Under the pieces are notes generated by a model. That model was not told where the DNA came from. It saw only the letters and a program-made list of their open reading frames with translations, and did no database searches. 64,000 bases of DNA from Perca fluviatilis (Eukaryota > Chordata > Actinopteri > Perciformes > Percidae), in assembly GCF_010015445.1 (NCBI RefSeq), contig NC_053126.1, positions 4,832,749-4,896,748 on the forward strand. Direction: 5' to 3'. Positions 26,201-34,396 of this stretch are shown here, in pieces. Both the position numbers and the translations under genes were made by a program. The stretch's first letter is position 1; each line of letters opens with the position of its first letter.

Positions 26201-27341
26201 ATCCATCCCTGCAACTTTCAGAACACTACATGTGGGTTATTACAGTGGCGCTATACTGGTACACCTTCACTGTGTACTAGAATATATTATTGTAACCAGC
26301 AAACTGCAGAAGATAAATAGAAAAAAAGTAAGAGTTGTCACAGTTAGAATACTGTGTAGAAACATGCCCATCCTTTCTGTGCGTTGCTCTGTCGCTACTA
26401 TTACAAGTGATTCCCAAGAGGGCGGTAAGTGATCCAGCTTCGTTAATTTATAATAGGAGCCACTGCTTGCACATAGCTCCTCATTCTCCGTCTCTGACCT
26501 TTTTACTCCCAAGCAACAGACTCATACAGTACATGATCTGATGAACTGTGTTTACACGAGGACTGTGTTAAATTAGAAGGAACTTGATTTTTTTACAAAC
26601 CCAGAAGAAACAGGATTTTGAGTCAAGTGAGAAGTTATTTGTTCTGCTTTAACATATTATGTTCTATTCTAAATGATATCATGAAACTTTGTGCATCATT
26701 TCTGATCTGCAAGCTGAGTCAAGCTTAATGAGTCAAGCATATTATAGGTTTTCTTTATTTCTTAGAGGGTCTATTTTAGCTGAGACACCTCACGTTATTT
26801 ACTGTGTATGCTGCTGGACCTGGAGAACTAATTGTTTTCTAATTGTCATTCCTTGAATGACAATAAACTCATGTGAAGAAATACATACATATCTCATTCT
26901 GTTTCCCCTTGACTTAGCATCTAACCTCAGTGTCTTGATGACTTCACCCGTGACTTCTAATGAGCTCACCTTTCTTCAGGTCCAGTTAATGCCATCACTC
27001 AGCACCTATTCTACCCGGTTACCCAGCTGCTCTGTTCATCTCCCTCCCTCTTCCTCTCTGGCCCTCTCTTCTTTTCTTACCTTGCTGCTGGTGTCTCTTT
27101 CCTCTTCCTGAGATGGGATCGGTGTTAACAGCAGTCCCTTGCCCGATCCAATCCCAACATCAGTCCCAATTTTAGCCCCGATTCCAGCCTCAGGTGTGGA
27201 TTTCTGTTTTGGTGCTGGCTCTGCGCTCTCCACGGCGCCGGCGTGCAGGTGCTTTTGGCGCAGGCAGTCGTGGCAGCGGGAGGGGTCGAAGATGTTGGGC
27301 TGGAACTTGGGGCAGATGGGCTCATCGCCGGAGAAGGGCAT
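614..27341 (-). CDS. triobp: TRIO and F-actin binding protein, long (TRIOBP-5-like) form
   Basis: Coding exons in transcript order: 27341-27081, 25567-25425, 25032-24857, 24422-22316, 19517-19409, 18593-18522, 13116-13060, 12122-12054, 11868-11779, 11536-11427, 10150-9709, 8123-7883, 6998-6887, 4905-4746, 4209-4108, 1550-1464, 775-614. All junctions are GT-AG and keep frame, giving about 1,499 residues. Order: N-terminal Cys/His motif, acidic linker, Ser/Arg-rich repeats, PH domain, spacer with the TRIOBP signatures SDKEN and DYVELSP, then a long coiled coil. The family binds F-actin and TRIO; the long forms bundle actin in hair-cell stereocilia rootlets (known from mammals). MPRIP is the closest alternative, but it has two PH domains and lacks DYVELSP. 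The neighbour nol12 also lies next to TRIOBP in human. Fish isoform use is inferred. Confidence 0.93.
776..1463. repeat. triobp intron with LINE-like 3' tail and a 19-bp triple repeat
   Basis: Around 1105-1135 the sequence GCCAATAAAGCCCTTTTGAA looks like the 3' end of a non-LTR retrotransposon. At 1220-1276 a 19-bp unit containing GGGTGCAGGGTCTTC is present three times, the last slightly diverged. No coding content is seen. Confidence 0.6.
1978..3162 (+). mobile_element. TTAA-type MITE family 1, copy 1 (with minisatellite)
   Basis: Terminal inverted repeats AGGTCCCATG and CATGGGACCT are flanked by CTAA (1974-1977, one mismatch) and TTAA (3163-3166), the piggyBac target-site pattern. Inside, a 46-bp unit is repeated seven times from 2011 to about 2332. 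The 3' half is shared with the other copies. It sits in the triobp intron between the exons at 4108-4209 and 1464-1550. Confidence 0.8.
2011..2332 (+). repeat. 46-bp minisatellite, 7 units
   Basis: Units start TATATAGACC or TATATAGGCC and contain TTAGTGGTCCCCTAATACTG. GACC and GGTC within the unit form a short inverted repeat. The same unit is in four of the five family-1 copies in this window. Confidence 0.9.
4321..4420. repeat. Palindromic ACATGACAGTGTCATG repeat
   Basis: Starts GTTAACACTTTACTTGAAGG and then repeats CATGACAGTGTCATGAACA. It is a truncated relative of the element at 38600-38832, which has both ends. Confidence 0.6.
6187..6342. repeat. (CA)n microsatellite
   Basis: About 155 bp of CA dinucleotides, interrupted near 6219-6256, in the triobp intron between the exons at 6887-6998 and 4746-4905. 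The open frames across it are repeat artefacts. Confidence 0.95.
7063..7374 (+). mobile_element. TTAA-type MITE family 1, copy 2 (no minisatellite)
   Basis: Same termini as copy 1 (AGGTCCCATG and CATGGGACCT), with TTAA at 7375-7378 and TAAA at 7059-7062. It lacks the 46-bp array. It ends about 64 bp from the acceptor of the triobp exon 6998-6887, so the branch-point region is squeezed between element and exon. Confidence 0.8.
8263..8867. mobile_element. hAT-like MITE with perfect 8-bp duplication and nested SINE
   Basis: GCAGCAAT at 8255-8262 and 8868-8875 flanks termini TAGGGCTGGGTAGCG and CGCTACCCAGCCCTA. A minus-strand SINE (about 8361-8546) interrupts it. Lies in the triobp intron upstream of the exon 8123-7883. 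Confidence 0.85.
8361..8546 (-). mobile_element. tRNA-derived SINE, copy 1
   Basis: On the minus strand the head reads GGCTGGGTTAGCTCAGTTGG with TAGAGC (box A) and a degraded box B, followed by the CTTTGCTACATGTCATCCCC body and a tail with GCCTAAAAATGCCCC. It is a pseudogene-like SINE head, not a functional tRNA. Confidence 0.8.
9709..10150 (-). CDS. triobp: triobp spacer exon with SDKEN and DYVELSP signatures
   Basis: This 442-nt exon completes a Gln codon from the PH-domain exon and encodes 147 residues rich in Ser, Pro and Arg. The order SDKENS, then FDYVELSP, then [15 protein letters not shown], matches the TRIOBP segment between the PH domain and the coiled coil, and is the best evidence for TRIOBP over MPRIP. 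It ends at NEALQRE on a GTAGTG donor. Plus-strand open frames across this exon are shadows. Confidence 0.92.
10753..10866 (+). mobile_element. tRNA-derived SINE, copy 2 (5'-truncated)
   Basis: Only the box-B side (GACTCCGACCTGCGGCC), body and the tail with CCTAAAATGCCCCCAAAAAT are present. Confidence 0.75.
11427..13116 (-). CDS. triobp: triobp PH-domain exons
   Basis: Four small exons (13116-13060, 12122-12054, 11868-11779, 11536-11427) of 57, 69, 90 and 110 nt encode one pleckstrin-homology domain. Visible landmarks are [51 protein letters not shown] and the closing [10 protein letters not shown] with the invariant Trp. The last exon breaks its final Gln codon as CA followed by an A supplied at 10150. 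There is a single PH domain; none is encoded upstream in the long form. Confidence 0.95.
12204..12571. mobile_element. hAT-like MITE remnant, AATCGATTCG type
   Basis: Starts GAATCGATTCGCCGATTAAA and ends near CGATATCCAGCCCTA. The inverted ends are diverged and no clean duplication was found. Confidence 0.5.
13684..13811. repeat. (GATA)n/(GATAGAT)n microsatellite
   Basis: About 128 bp of GATA units mixed with GATGATA, in the triobp intron between the short-form first exon and the first PH-domain exon. Confidence 0.95.
14071..14502. mobile_element. hAT-like MITE, TAGGGATAGACCGATTATCG type
   Basis: Inverted ends TAGGGATAGACCGAT and ATCGGTCGATCCCTA; flanking octamers ATCCTTAG and TCCATTAG match at most positions. 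The element at 29341-30451 is a relative that carries a nested insertion. Confidence 0.75.
14787..14868. repeat. Short tandem duplication (about 40 bp, two copies)
   Basis: CTTTGCTTATCTGTCTCTCACTAGCATGTACATTCCTCA occurs in two near-identical tandem copies (quoted here in outline: starts CTTTGCTTATCTG, ends ACATTCCTC). The reverse frame reads a repeated [10 protein letters not shown] peptide, which is an artefact. Confidence 0.8.
15888..16390. mobile_element. hAT-like repeat (CGATTAATCGG type) with nested SINE
   Basis: Starts AGAGCTGTTAGTTGTCAGC and ends GGTCATTAGTTGCAACAC, a common teleost inverted-end repeat also seen at about 38493-38970, 43459-43758, 48865-49165 and 62104-62438. A SINE sits at 15950-16091. 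Confidence 0.65.
15950..16091 (-). mobile_element. tRNA-derived SINE, copy 3, with 11-bp target duplication
   Basis: GGTTTGAGTCA at 15939-15949 and 16092-16102 flanks a minus-strand SINE with the CCGGGTTGGATCAGTGGGTA head. It inserted into the older repeat at 15888-16390. Confidence 0.85.
17254..17720 (-). promoter_or_regulatory. triobp: Internal promoter, 5'UTR and two-codon first exon of the short triobp form
   Basis: The start codon is at 17259-17257 and the splice donor begins at 17253. Upstream on the minus strand the DNA is locally GC- and CpG-enriched around 17630-17700 and carries an ETS-like CAGGAAGT site (the + strand reads ACTTCCTG near 17663). No TATA box is obvious. The transcription start is not visible directly; placing it near 17.6-17.7 kb is inference from base composition. 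Confidence 0.6.
18466..18488. repeat. Short (CA)n run
   Basis: About 23 bp of CA dinucleotides in the triobp long-form intron, 33 bp from the exon 18593-18522. Confidence 0.8.
18522..19517 (-). CDS. triobp: triobp long-form-only linker exons
   Basis: Two exons (19517-19409, 36 codons plus one base; 18593-18522, 24 codons) connect the repeat exon to the PH domain. The first uses AG from the giant exon to complete a Ser codon and continues [13 protein letters not shown]; the second reads [15 protein letters not shown]. An alternative reading of the second acceptor two bases later would bring a stop into frame, which fixes the acceptor after 18594. I recognise no named domain here. Confidence 0.8.
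19591..19955 (+). mobile_element. TTAA-type MITE family 3
   Basis: Ends AGGTGCAGTAGGTA and TACCTACAGCACCT, flanked by perfect TTAA at 19587-19590 and 19956-19959. Internal AT/GC content is ordinary with no long frame. Lies in the triobp intron just upstream of the exon 19517-19409. Confidence 0.85.
20742..21605 (-). mobile_element. TTAA-type MITE family 4, copy 1 (interrupted)
   Basis: Ends AGCTACATT and ACACAATATAGGT with TTAA at 20738-20741 and 21606-21609. The same element, without the insert, is at 46735-47242 in the opposite orientation. Removing it leaves CTACTTAAGTACAG, the intact sequence of the host repeat. Confidence 0.85.
20984..21345 (+). mobile_element. Insertion inside family-4 MITE, possibly a LINE 3' end
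   Basis: Comparison with 46735-47242 shows about 360 extra bp after GTGCCACTAGG and before GGTGTAAGAGGGC. The insert ends CCTGTATAATAAATGAAAGA, resembling a retrotransposon tail. The class is uncertain. Confidence 0.55.
22031..22186 (-). mobile_element. tRNA-derived SINE, copy 4
   Basis: Minus-strand head (GGTTAGCTCACCTGGTGG, box B GGTTCGAATC) and body (TGCTGCATGTCTTCCCCC). Flanked by TAGTATT-like sequence on both sides, splitting the host repeat at 20030-22233. Confidence 0.75.
22262..22303. repeat. 19-bp perfect inverted repeat just inside a triobp intron
   Basis: Arms of 19 bp (22262-22280 and 22285-22303) are perfectly complementary around a TTTA loop. On the triobp transcript the hairpin starts 12 nt after the splice donor of the giant exon. 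It lies just outside the composite mobile element at 20030-22233. Confidence 0.85.
22316..24422 (-). CDS. triobp: triobp giant repeat exon (actin-bundling region, long forms)
   Basis: A 2,107-nt exon encodes 701 codons plus split codons at both ends. After a segment starting [13 protein letters not shown] and an acidic Pro-rich stretch ([15 protein letters not shown]), it holds about nine degenerate copies of a 30-40-residue unit whose core is LRKTE or LRKSE, a Ser-rich spacer, SR, then SSPSRR. In mammals the corresponding exon carries R1/R2 repeats that give TRIOBP-4 and -5 their F-actin binding and bundling; equivalence of the fish repeats is inferred from position and Ser/Arg/Pro composition. 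At the 3' end, AG then GTGAGA is the donor; reading through it gives Arg then an in-frame TGA at once. Confidence 0.85.
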
Positions 27342-27392
27342 ATTGAGTCTGGAGGGGGAACCTGTCCAATCATTGCATCCCCCAGAGAAAAA
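24857..27392 (-). CDS. triobp: triobp long-form N-terminal exons
   Basis: The start exon 27392-27081 has a 51-nt 5'UTR part after a TTTCCCAG acceptor, then ATG at 27341. Residues 10-33 show C-x12-C-x2-C-x6-H (CPKF, RCHDC, HLH), the same spacing as the human TRIOBP N-terminus and a likely metal-binding motif. Exons 25567-25425 and 25032-24857 follow, encoding an acidic low-complexity linker (CDGDDDSTD) and a Ser/Arg/Pro linker. The latter exon ends on a weak donor (GTTCGT). The true first, untranslated exon and promoter were not located. Confidence 0.85.
25071..25274. repeat. 102-bp tandem duplication next to a triobp 3' splice site
   Basis: Two near-identical 102-bp units (25071-25172 and 25173-25274) start AGAGATGGAAAGGTGAGAGA. 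On the transcript strand they are pyrimidine-rich and end 38 bp before the acceptor of the exon 25032-24857. Confidence 0.85.
25973..26146 (+). mobile_element. tRNA-derived SINE, copy 5, full length, 18-bp target duplication
   Basis: TTAAAAAGGATCTAAAAC is present without mismatch at 25955-25972 and 26147-26164. The head has GGCCGGGTTAGCTCAGTTGG with TAGAGC and a box-B-like segment; the body ends ATGCCCCCCAAAAAAGAATC. The perfect duplication suggests a recent insertion. Confidence 0.9.
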
Positions 27393-28850
27393 CTGGGAAA
27401 CAACAGCAAGGGGTGCAATGAGCAGTATTACAATGAAATATAAAACAGAATCAACACAAACAACATAAGTATATAAAAGTATAAATGGAACATTGTTAGA
27501 AAGTTGTTGCACTTATGAAATCCCTTTAAAAATAGTGCTCATACAAAAATACATGTTGAATATTTTCAGAGCATCTTCCACAACAAAGAGTGAGATGAAA
27601 ATAAGAAAAAGCTAGACTAGTAGTTTTCTTGAGAATAGAAATGTTTGGCGTGGAGTCTGCTGTGCCAATTCATTACTGGAGACAGGTGGAAGCACAGAGC
27701 AGTGGCTCTGAATAAATACTGAAGAGGATCTTTTATTTCATGGCTCATGGAAGATCTAAAGCGGAACTGTTAAGGTAGGTGATAACTCATCACACTGGAG
27801 GACAGTGAAACACAATCCAGTCAGAACACAAAGCTGCCCACAGAGCAGCATTACTACCAACCACAAGGCACGTGCATTTACAAGCACCACAGCCTCTAGA
27901 AATGCAAGTAAAAAAGTTGGACATTGTCAACAGCAGAAATATTCTTTGGTATAAGAATGAATGAGAATTACCTGGCGAGAGGCTGCCGCTGTCAGCTCCA
28001 CTTTGAGTATGTCATTTCGAGTCCGAGGATAAACTGCCCATCAGACCCCCCATCAGGCACATGCCTCCTCTTCCCCATGCTCTCTATCCTCCCGAGCTGC
28101 CAAAGCCCCAGATCAATCTGATTGGCTGTTCTGACAACGAGTGAAACTGAAGCACCCGTGACGGCCATGTTGGCTCTCATTTAACACAGCGGACACTCTG
28201 AAGCGCACATGCACCTAGAGCCGACATGGAGCCAGTGGCCTGCCGGTTCCATCTATTGAGCGTGTTGTATTAAATATCATGGGCTTTAGAAAGCAAAATG
28301 AACGCTCATGCTAGTGACAGCTGGCACACGCTGGCTCAGGTTAACGTAAATAAATAAACACCGGCTGAGGTGGGGTTTAACATACATCCAAACCACTGGC
28401 CGACTGTGTGGTATAAGGTTCTCAAATAAGGAATACACTGCAGGAAACACAGTAGGAAACACAGGGGCTGTTGGTTCTCTGTTAGATCACACACACACAC
28501 ACACACACACAGGTAACACTGAGCTATGAGGAAACAGAGCTAAGGGCTGATTTCCTGATGTTCTACTGTAGAGAGGATGTTGACAACAGTGTCAGGTTTC
28601 CTATTAAACAATAGGAAGAACAAATTCCACACAGAGCACGCTGACAGTTTGTGAGCTGTGGCTGCGTCAAAAGGTCAACATTAATCTTTTTATTTAATGA
28701 AAATGTAGGGAAATACAGTTCAGTTTATATACTTTTAAGAAATTATACTACAAAAAGAGTTTGAGCACAAGATTTCAAGAAGCAGGTACAGTGGGAATAT
28801 TCAACAATGTCAAGAGAGATAGGCTGTCCGACGCGGAGCAGACACTGAGC
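27393..28850. other. nol12-triobp spacer and possible triobp 5' flank
   Basis: No coding exon is seen. A (CA)n run lies at 28489-28512. An untranslated first exon and promoter of long triobp are expected here or within nol12, but no convincing signal was found. Confidence 0.5.
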
Positions 28851-28861
28851 GTCCACTTGTG

Positions 28862-28867
28862 TTTATT
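28862..28867 (-). terminator. nol12: nol12 polyadenylation signal AATAAA
   Basis: AATAAA on the minus strand lies 142 nt after the nol12 stop (29011-29009). It is followed within 30 nt by more GT-containing sequence, consistent with cleavage near 28840-28855. The implied 3'UTR is short and leaves about 1.4 kb to the triobp start exon. Confidence 0.7.
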
Positions 28868-29008
28868 TCACAAACTTCTCACATAAACGCATCCTGCTCA
28901 AACACAAGAGCATAAATACTCCAAAGTCCAATCTGTTCGCCGGTGATTCTCTGACACAAGAAGTCTCTTCACAAGTTCCAACCCTACGTTGTATTATTCC
29001 ACACACTC

Positions 29009-32000
29009 TCACTCCCGATGGTGCACCTTTTTCCCAGTCAGTCGACGTCTCTGCCACTTGGTGGTCCTCCCGCTTCTGCTTTTCCCCTCTGGGACGCTCT
29101 TGTCTGTCGGACGGCCTCGGCCACCTCGGCCTTCCTGCTTCCCTTTCCTCCTTCTCTTGCTGGTGAAAGTGCTGAGCGACGCGTTCAGGGAGCGGATCCT
29201 TTAGCAGCAGGGGAGAGAGAAAAATAAATGCAGCTCGAGTGAGAGGGGTTGGAGGATGGCAGAAAAAATTAAAATAAGAACATCTAAAGACAGCCATTAC
29301 ATCATCACTGAATTGTTGGGGTGTATAGGACATTAAGCACCAGGGATAGAAGATTAACGTTATTTTGGCACATTATCTGCGTCAGCGTTGTATTTGCCTG
29401 ATAACCGATAAAGTTGATGAATTAAAAAGTGTTCTACTTTGGCTCGGCTACAGCTCTGTGTCTGTCCTTCTGCTCAGGTTTCACTCCCCACCGAGTCAGA
29501 CTTAATGTCCCGCCCCCCCACAACACTATCTGACTGTCTGTTACTGGGGATTATGTTGAAAGTTTCTCATTTATTTAAAGCGCCCATATTATGCTCATTT
29601 TCAGGTTCATAACTGTATTTTAAGGTTTTACCAGAATAGGTTTACATGGTTTAATTTTCAAAAAACACCATATTTTTGTTGTACTGCACAGCTCTCTCTC
29701 ACTGCTGCAGATCCTCTTTTCACCTGGTTTCTGTTTTAGCTACAGAGTGAGACCTCTTTTCATCTTCTTCCTCTGTACTATCTTTGATTGCACTCGCACA
29801 CGCTCAGTAGCTCAGATGTAGATCATGTCAGCTAGCTAACTCTAGAGACAGTAAAAGAAAGCCTGTTTCTCCAACTTTGGTCAGTTACAAGGCAGGATTA
29901 GCCGGGAGACTTCTAAATGAGGGCGCACGTGTAAGTAGTTCTTTTGTAGATTATGGTGAACTTGTGTGTGTTGTAGCAGTGCTTTGCTATTGAGAACGAC
30001 GTAGCATGCTAGCTTTAGCATGCTAACGCGCTACGAGCTAACGGTTGTGGTTAGCCAGCTCATTTCGGACTGTGACGTCACAGTCCGAGCCGATTTTGAA
30101 CAGCTCACTAGGAGACTGAAGGCAGGACACATTCAGAAACCGTATCTCACTCAAAACAGCATGGATGGATTTTTTTCAAAGTTTGTATGTGTGTGGAAGC
30201 ACCAGAGACACAGAAGAACACCCCAAATACCAGAAAAAGTGTTTTTTTCATAATATGGGCACTTTAATAATTGCTTAAAGCATCTAAACAAAGTTTTGTG
30301 TTGGAGTTTGTAATGTTCCAAAATCTTCATTTTGACTTATTTTCATTTTCACTGTAAATGCATATCGGTTCCAAATATCGGTTATCAGTTTCATTAACTA
30401 CTAACTAATAATCGGTATCGGCCTTAAAAAAACAGTATCGGTGGATTCCTATTTAGCGCCACGCAGACCACCTGTCCATTCATTATCTAATCGACCAGTT
30501 AGCCTACAAAAAAAAGGTCAAAAATAATGTCAAAGCCCAAAGTGATGTCTGAAAACAGGGCTGGATGATATGGAGAAAATCGATATTGAAAACGATATTG
30601 TAGGCTTGGCTACTGGTGCTTTTACAAAATATTGACACAGTGAGATTTTTGATAAATTATCATTATGGATGTAGATATTATGACTAAGTGGGCAAAGCAA
30701 ATAATAGAACAGTTACACCAGTCTGGTAAGTTCAGAAAGTGACATCAACAGGTATGTCATGTAACAATATCCAAAATCTAAGATGACATCTAGTCTCATA
30801 TATCGATATATTGCCCACCTTTACATTTTTAAACCAAAATACCAAAAATATTAAATGTATGAAAAGAAAAACTCATACAGAGACCTGCATGATGAACAGC
30901 TTACTTTTTGTTCATGATTGGATTCCCAGCTTTTCTTGGCATGGCTTCAGTTTTCTCCTTCTCTTCTTCCCCCTTTTCTTCGTCCTCCTCATTAACCTTG
31001 AAAGCAAAGATAATAGAGTTTTATTTCCATCAGTGTCATTCTACCCCAATAATTAAAGTTATCAACTACTTTCAGAGTGACCACACAGAGCTGTGACAGA
31101 CTGATCTCAGGAAGTGGCGTTACGTATGACACGCCAATCCGTGTTATCAAGACGCATACTTGCTTTTTAGCGTGTTTATCAACGCCGTTTGGCCTCCATT
31201 GACTTACATTACCTTGCGATTGCGTTTGAATTCACGCTGTAGCGAGTCTGCGTAGGGAGGCTGGTCGGGGGGGTGGATGGGTCAAACACAGGACTTTCAC
31301 CCAGGACACCGGGGACTGTGTCCCGCGTGTCGCGTTCCTATAAACCGGCACTTCGTAGAAAGTGGCGTTATGCGTTTCGTCGGCTGTATACAGCGTACAG
31401 AGACGCGGATAGCTCAAAATGCGTACAGATAACACGCCACTTGGCTTAAGAAAGTGGGCGTGTATGTTTACGCGAAGTCATGATGTCATGTTGGCTGTGA
31501 GCAGTAAAACCGGCAAAATGTAGCCTAATCAGGAACACACACATAGGCTGTTTACATCAATCACGGCTTTAGTGTTTACCGGATTTGCTGCGGGTCCGAG
31601 CAGGTGGGCCCCTGTGAGGTCGAGATCATTGATGGTTGTCACCGTGACGATGTGGTTGGGATGATCGTACTGCACAGACTCTGTCGTACTGGTTATCGCA
31701 TTTTCCAGATCGTCTTCAGCCTCCTCTGAGAGATGGGATCAAGGGAGGAAAACAAACAAACAGTAAGCAAAGATCATCAAGTGTTATAAATCAGTACAAA
31801 AAAAACCTGTTGGACTTTTAACTCACGAAGAGCGTCTGTCCTCTCCTTCAGCATCTTGAGGTACTCCTTATGCCTCTGAAAGCAGATCCGAACATACCAT
31901 CAGTACATCGTTCTCGTACGTGCTCACACACCAAAACAGATTTTAAGTCTGCGTTCTTTTCCTTTCCACTTACTTCTTCTCGGACTCTGATCTGCTCTTC

Positions 32001-33757
32001 CTTGATTTTCTTCCGAATTTCTGCCACTGCTACTTTCCTCCTTTCCACCTTTCGTTTGTGGAAACCAGTTAAATAGTCCCTGACAGGGCAGAAAGTAAGA
32101 AACCAGTCACCATTTTTTTTTTTTTTTAAAGTCTCTGCAGGTTTGTGTAGCGCACATCAGTGGTTCCCAAAGATGAGTCACTATAATTCCATCCATAAGT
32201 AACACTAGGGCTGGGCGATATGGAGAAAACAGATATCACGATATTCTTGACCAAATACCTTGATATCGATATTGCGGCGATATTCTATGGTTGACAATTG
32301 GTGCTCTAACAAAATATCTTCACACTTAGATTTTAGATAGATAATCATCAGTAATGTGGACATGATGTCTAAGTGGGGAAAAGGCAAATAAAAGAACAGC
32401 TAGAACAGTCTGGTAAGTTCAGAAAAGTACATCACTTTACTGTAATGTAGCCTTTAAAACCAGGAAAAGACAACACTTATGTCATATCACGATATTACCA
32501 AAATCTAAGACTACATCTAGTCTCATATCACAATATCAATATAATATCGATATATTGCCCAGCCCTAAGTAACACAATGACAGAATGTATGCCTATTTTG
32601 CTCATGGGTTTCATACACTTTCTGTAACAAAACGTCTAAAAGCAAAAACCGGTATACGTGCACTTTAGTGTCCCAAATTATTTTCCAAAAACTGAGTGTC
32701 CCAAATGATGAGGGTCTTATTTGAGACAGGTTGCCCTAACTCTAACCATAACGCCTGTTAAACAGGTGGTTTAGCAGGTTCATAATTAAGGACATTGTAT
32801 GGGGAATTTGGGACACTAAACTGTCCGTGGTCTAATGTGTGTCAGTTCAGGAGTCCTTGACGTGAAAAAAATTGGGAACCACTGGCATAAAGGATTCATA
32901 TAACCTAACATTACAGCTTAATTATTATAATAAAATCTGGGCAATATATCAATATTATATCAATATCGTGATATGAGACTAGATATCGTCTTAGATTTTG
33001 GAAATCGTAATATCGTGATATGACATAAGTGTCTTTTACTAGTGTTAAAAGCTGCATTACAGTGAAGTGATATACTTTTCTGAACTTACCAGACTGTTCT
33101 AGTTCTTCTATTATTTGCCTTTTCCCGACTTAGACATTATGTCCACATTACTGATGATTATTTATCTAAAATCAAAGTGTGAAGATATTTTGTTAAAGCA
33201 CCAATTGTCAACCCTAGAATATCGCCACAATATCGATATCGAGGTATTTGGTCAGGAATATCGTGATATCTGATTTACTCCATATCGCCCCGCCCTACTT
33301 GGTGGTTTTTTTTTCAGGGTGTTTAGATGTTTATGTTATAGCTAACATAAACATAACATAACTTTGAGTAACATAAGTTACTCAAAGTAAAACAAATCAA
33401 GAAATAGAGAGTATTCATAAGAGAAATACTACGATAGCTTAGTACAACACATAGATATAGGAGTACAACATCACAATGCTTCCACGGTTAATTACACTGT
33501 GACGTGGTAGGAATGTTATTAACGTTAACATACTTACGTCATAGATATATACATGTATATATCTAGCTATGACTTAACGATAGCTAAGGAGCTAGCTAGC
33601 TAGCACCTGCAACGCGTTAAAACCCTGTTAACAGCAGATACACTTACTGTCTGTCTTTGTCGTCAAACGTCACGATGCATTTGTTCTCTCTTTTCTTGGA
33701 CCCGGGCTTGAATTTACCCTTTTTGGACACATTGTTGTGCTTTTTATTATTTTTCAT
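29009..33757 (-). CDS. nol12: Nucleolar protein 12 (NOL12/Nop25 family, Rrp17-like)
   Basis: Six coding exons: 33757-33648, 32079-31974, 31875-31827, 31725-31580, 30996-30905, 29198-29009. All junctions are GT-AG with matching phase; product 230 residues (human about 213). Landmarks: Lys/Asn-rich N-terminus, [26 protein letters not shown], a charged helix [32 protein letters not shown] then [11 protein letters not shown], an acidic [13 protein letters not shown] tract, and a basic C-terminus ending [16 protein letters not shown]. The family acts in the nucleolus in rRNA processing and RNA metabolism. It sits head-to-tail upstream of triobp as in human. Donors after 33648 and 31974 are strong; that after 31580 (GTAAAC) is weaker. 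Confidence 0.96.
29341..30451. mobile_element. hAT-like MITE with nested TTAA MITE
   Basis: Ends CAGGGATAGA and GGTGGATTCCTA with octamers TTAAGCAC (29333-29340) and TTTAGCGC (30452-30459). It is a relative of 14071-14502, split by the family-2 MITE at 29579-30263. Lies in the last nol12 intron. Confidence 0.75.
29579..30263 (+). mobile_element. TTAA-type MITE family 2, copy a
   Basis: Ends AGCGCCCATATTATGCTCAT and ATAATATGGGCACT, flanked by perfect TTAA (29575-29578, 30264-30267). The related, uninterrupted host repeat at 14071-14502 gives an empty-site comparison (CTCATTTATGAAATAATTGC). Confidence 0.88.
30556..30820 (+). mobile_element. hAT-like MITE, GGGCTGG-ATATGG type, diverged copy
   Basis: Starts CAGGGCTGGATGATATGGAG and ends TATCGATATATTGCCCA. 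It is a diverged relative of 32206-32567, in the nol12 intron between the exons at 30905-30996 and 29009-29198. Confidence 0.65.
32206..32567 (+). mobile_element. hAT-like MITE with perfect 8-bp duplication
   Basis: AGTAACAC at 32198-32205 and 32568-32575 flanks ends TAGGGCTGGGCGATATGG and ATATTGCCCAGCCCTA. Lies in nol12 intron 1. Confidence 0.9.
32936..33298 (-). mobile_element. hAT-like MITE, same family in inverted orientation
   Basis: The reverse complement matches 32206-32567 along nearly its whole length (for example GGTAAGTTCAGAAAAGTA and CTAGTCTCATATCACGATAT). Also in nol12 intron 1, 368 bp away. Confidence 0.85.
33545..33564. repeat. 20-bp perfect palindrome
   Basis: GATATATACATGTATATATC in nol12 intron 1, about 80 bp from the first splice donor. 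Confidence 0.8.
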
Positions 33758-33830
33758 GTCGCGCACGTGAGTTTGGTTTACAATTCACTACTTCCGGCTT
33801 CTGGTATTGAGGGGCACGTCATTTAACTAT
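33758..33830 (-). promoter_or_regulatory. nol12: nol12 core promoter candidate
   Basis: Directly upstream of the ATG are an E-box CACGTG (33764-33769) and an ETS site CCGGAAGT on the minus strand (33790-33797), about 35-40 bp before the start codon. This is a common layout of TATA-less housekeeping promoters with very short 5'UTRs. Promoter activity is inferred. Confidence 0.55.
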
Positions 33831-34192
33831 GTCCGACTAGAGACACGCAAACAAAAGCCTCTGAAAAGTTCCGCACGCCATAAACATGTAGGACTACATA
33901 ATGTTTGGTGTTGGTTCAGACTGTCAGTGAGTGTAATTAACATTTCACCTAAAAATAAATAAATAAATAAATATCCTTTTTTAAAGAAGTGCCATCGTAA
34001 ATTTAAACTGCTGATAGCAGGATTTTACCAACAATTATTATTAAATCACCGGCTAACATAAGTTTGAAAAGATTACTAAAAAACACATAAACAACAACGG
34101 CAATGTTAATTAACCAAACTTTGATGGAATGCAATTTTGTGTGTTTTTTACTTGACTTTTATTTGTCTTGAACACGTTTTTATTGAGACTTT

Positions 34193-34240
34193 ATTTTATT
34201 TATTTTTTTCAGCATTTAATGGAAAGAACAGATATATATG

Positions 34241-34286
<46 letters not shown>

Positions 34287-34396
34287 TGACATGCAGGAAA
34301 TCACCTCAGGTCGGCCTCGAACCCTTGATCTTCTGCGTCGAGGTATACACCTCCATTGATGTGCGCCTGCTCCACCAACTGAGCTAACCCGGCCAC
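34193..34396 (-). mobile_element. tRNA-derived SINE, copy 6, with 14-bp target duplication
   Basis: TTTATTGAGACTTT at 34179-34192 and 34397-34410 flanks a minus-strand SINE (head GGCCGGGTTAGCTCAGTTGG). A (GA)n run at 34247-34280 lies in its body. Confidence 0.88.

Noticed and set aside
614..27392. Assignment as mprip (myosin phosphatase Rho-interacting protein)
   Set aside because: The coiled coil, PH domain and ESGYFSL are shared with MPRIP, but there is only one PH domain, SDKEN and DYVELSP are TRIOBP features, and nol12 is the neighbour.
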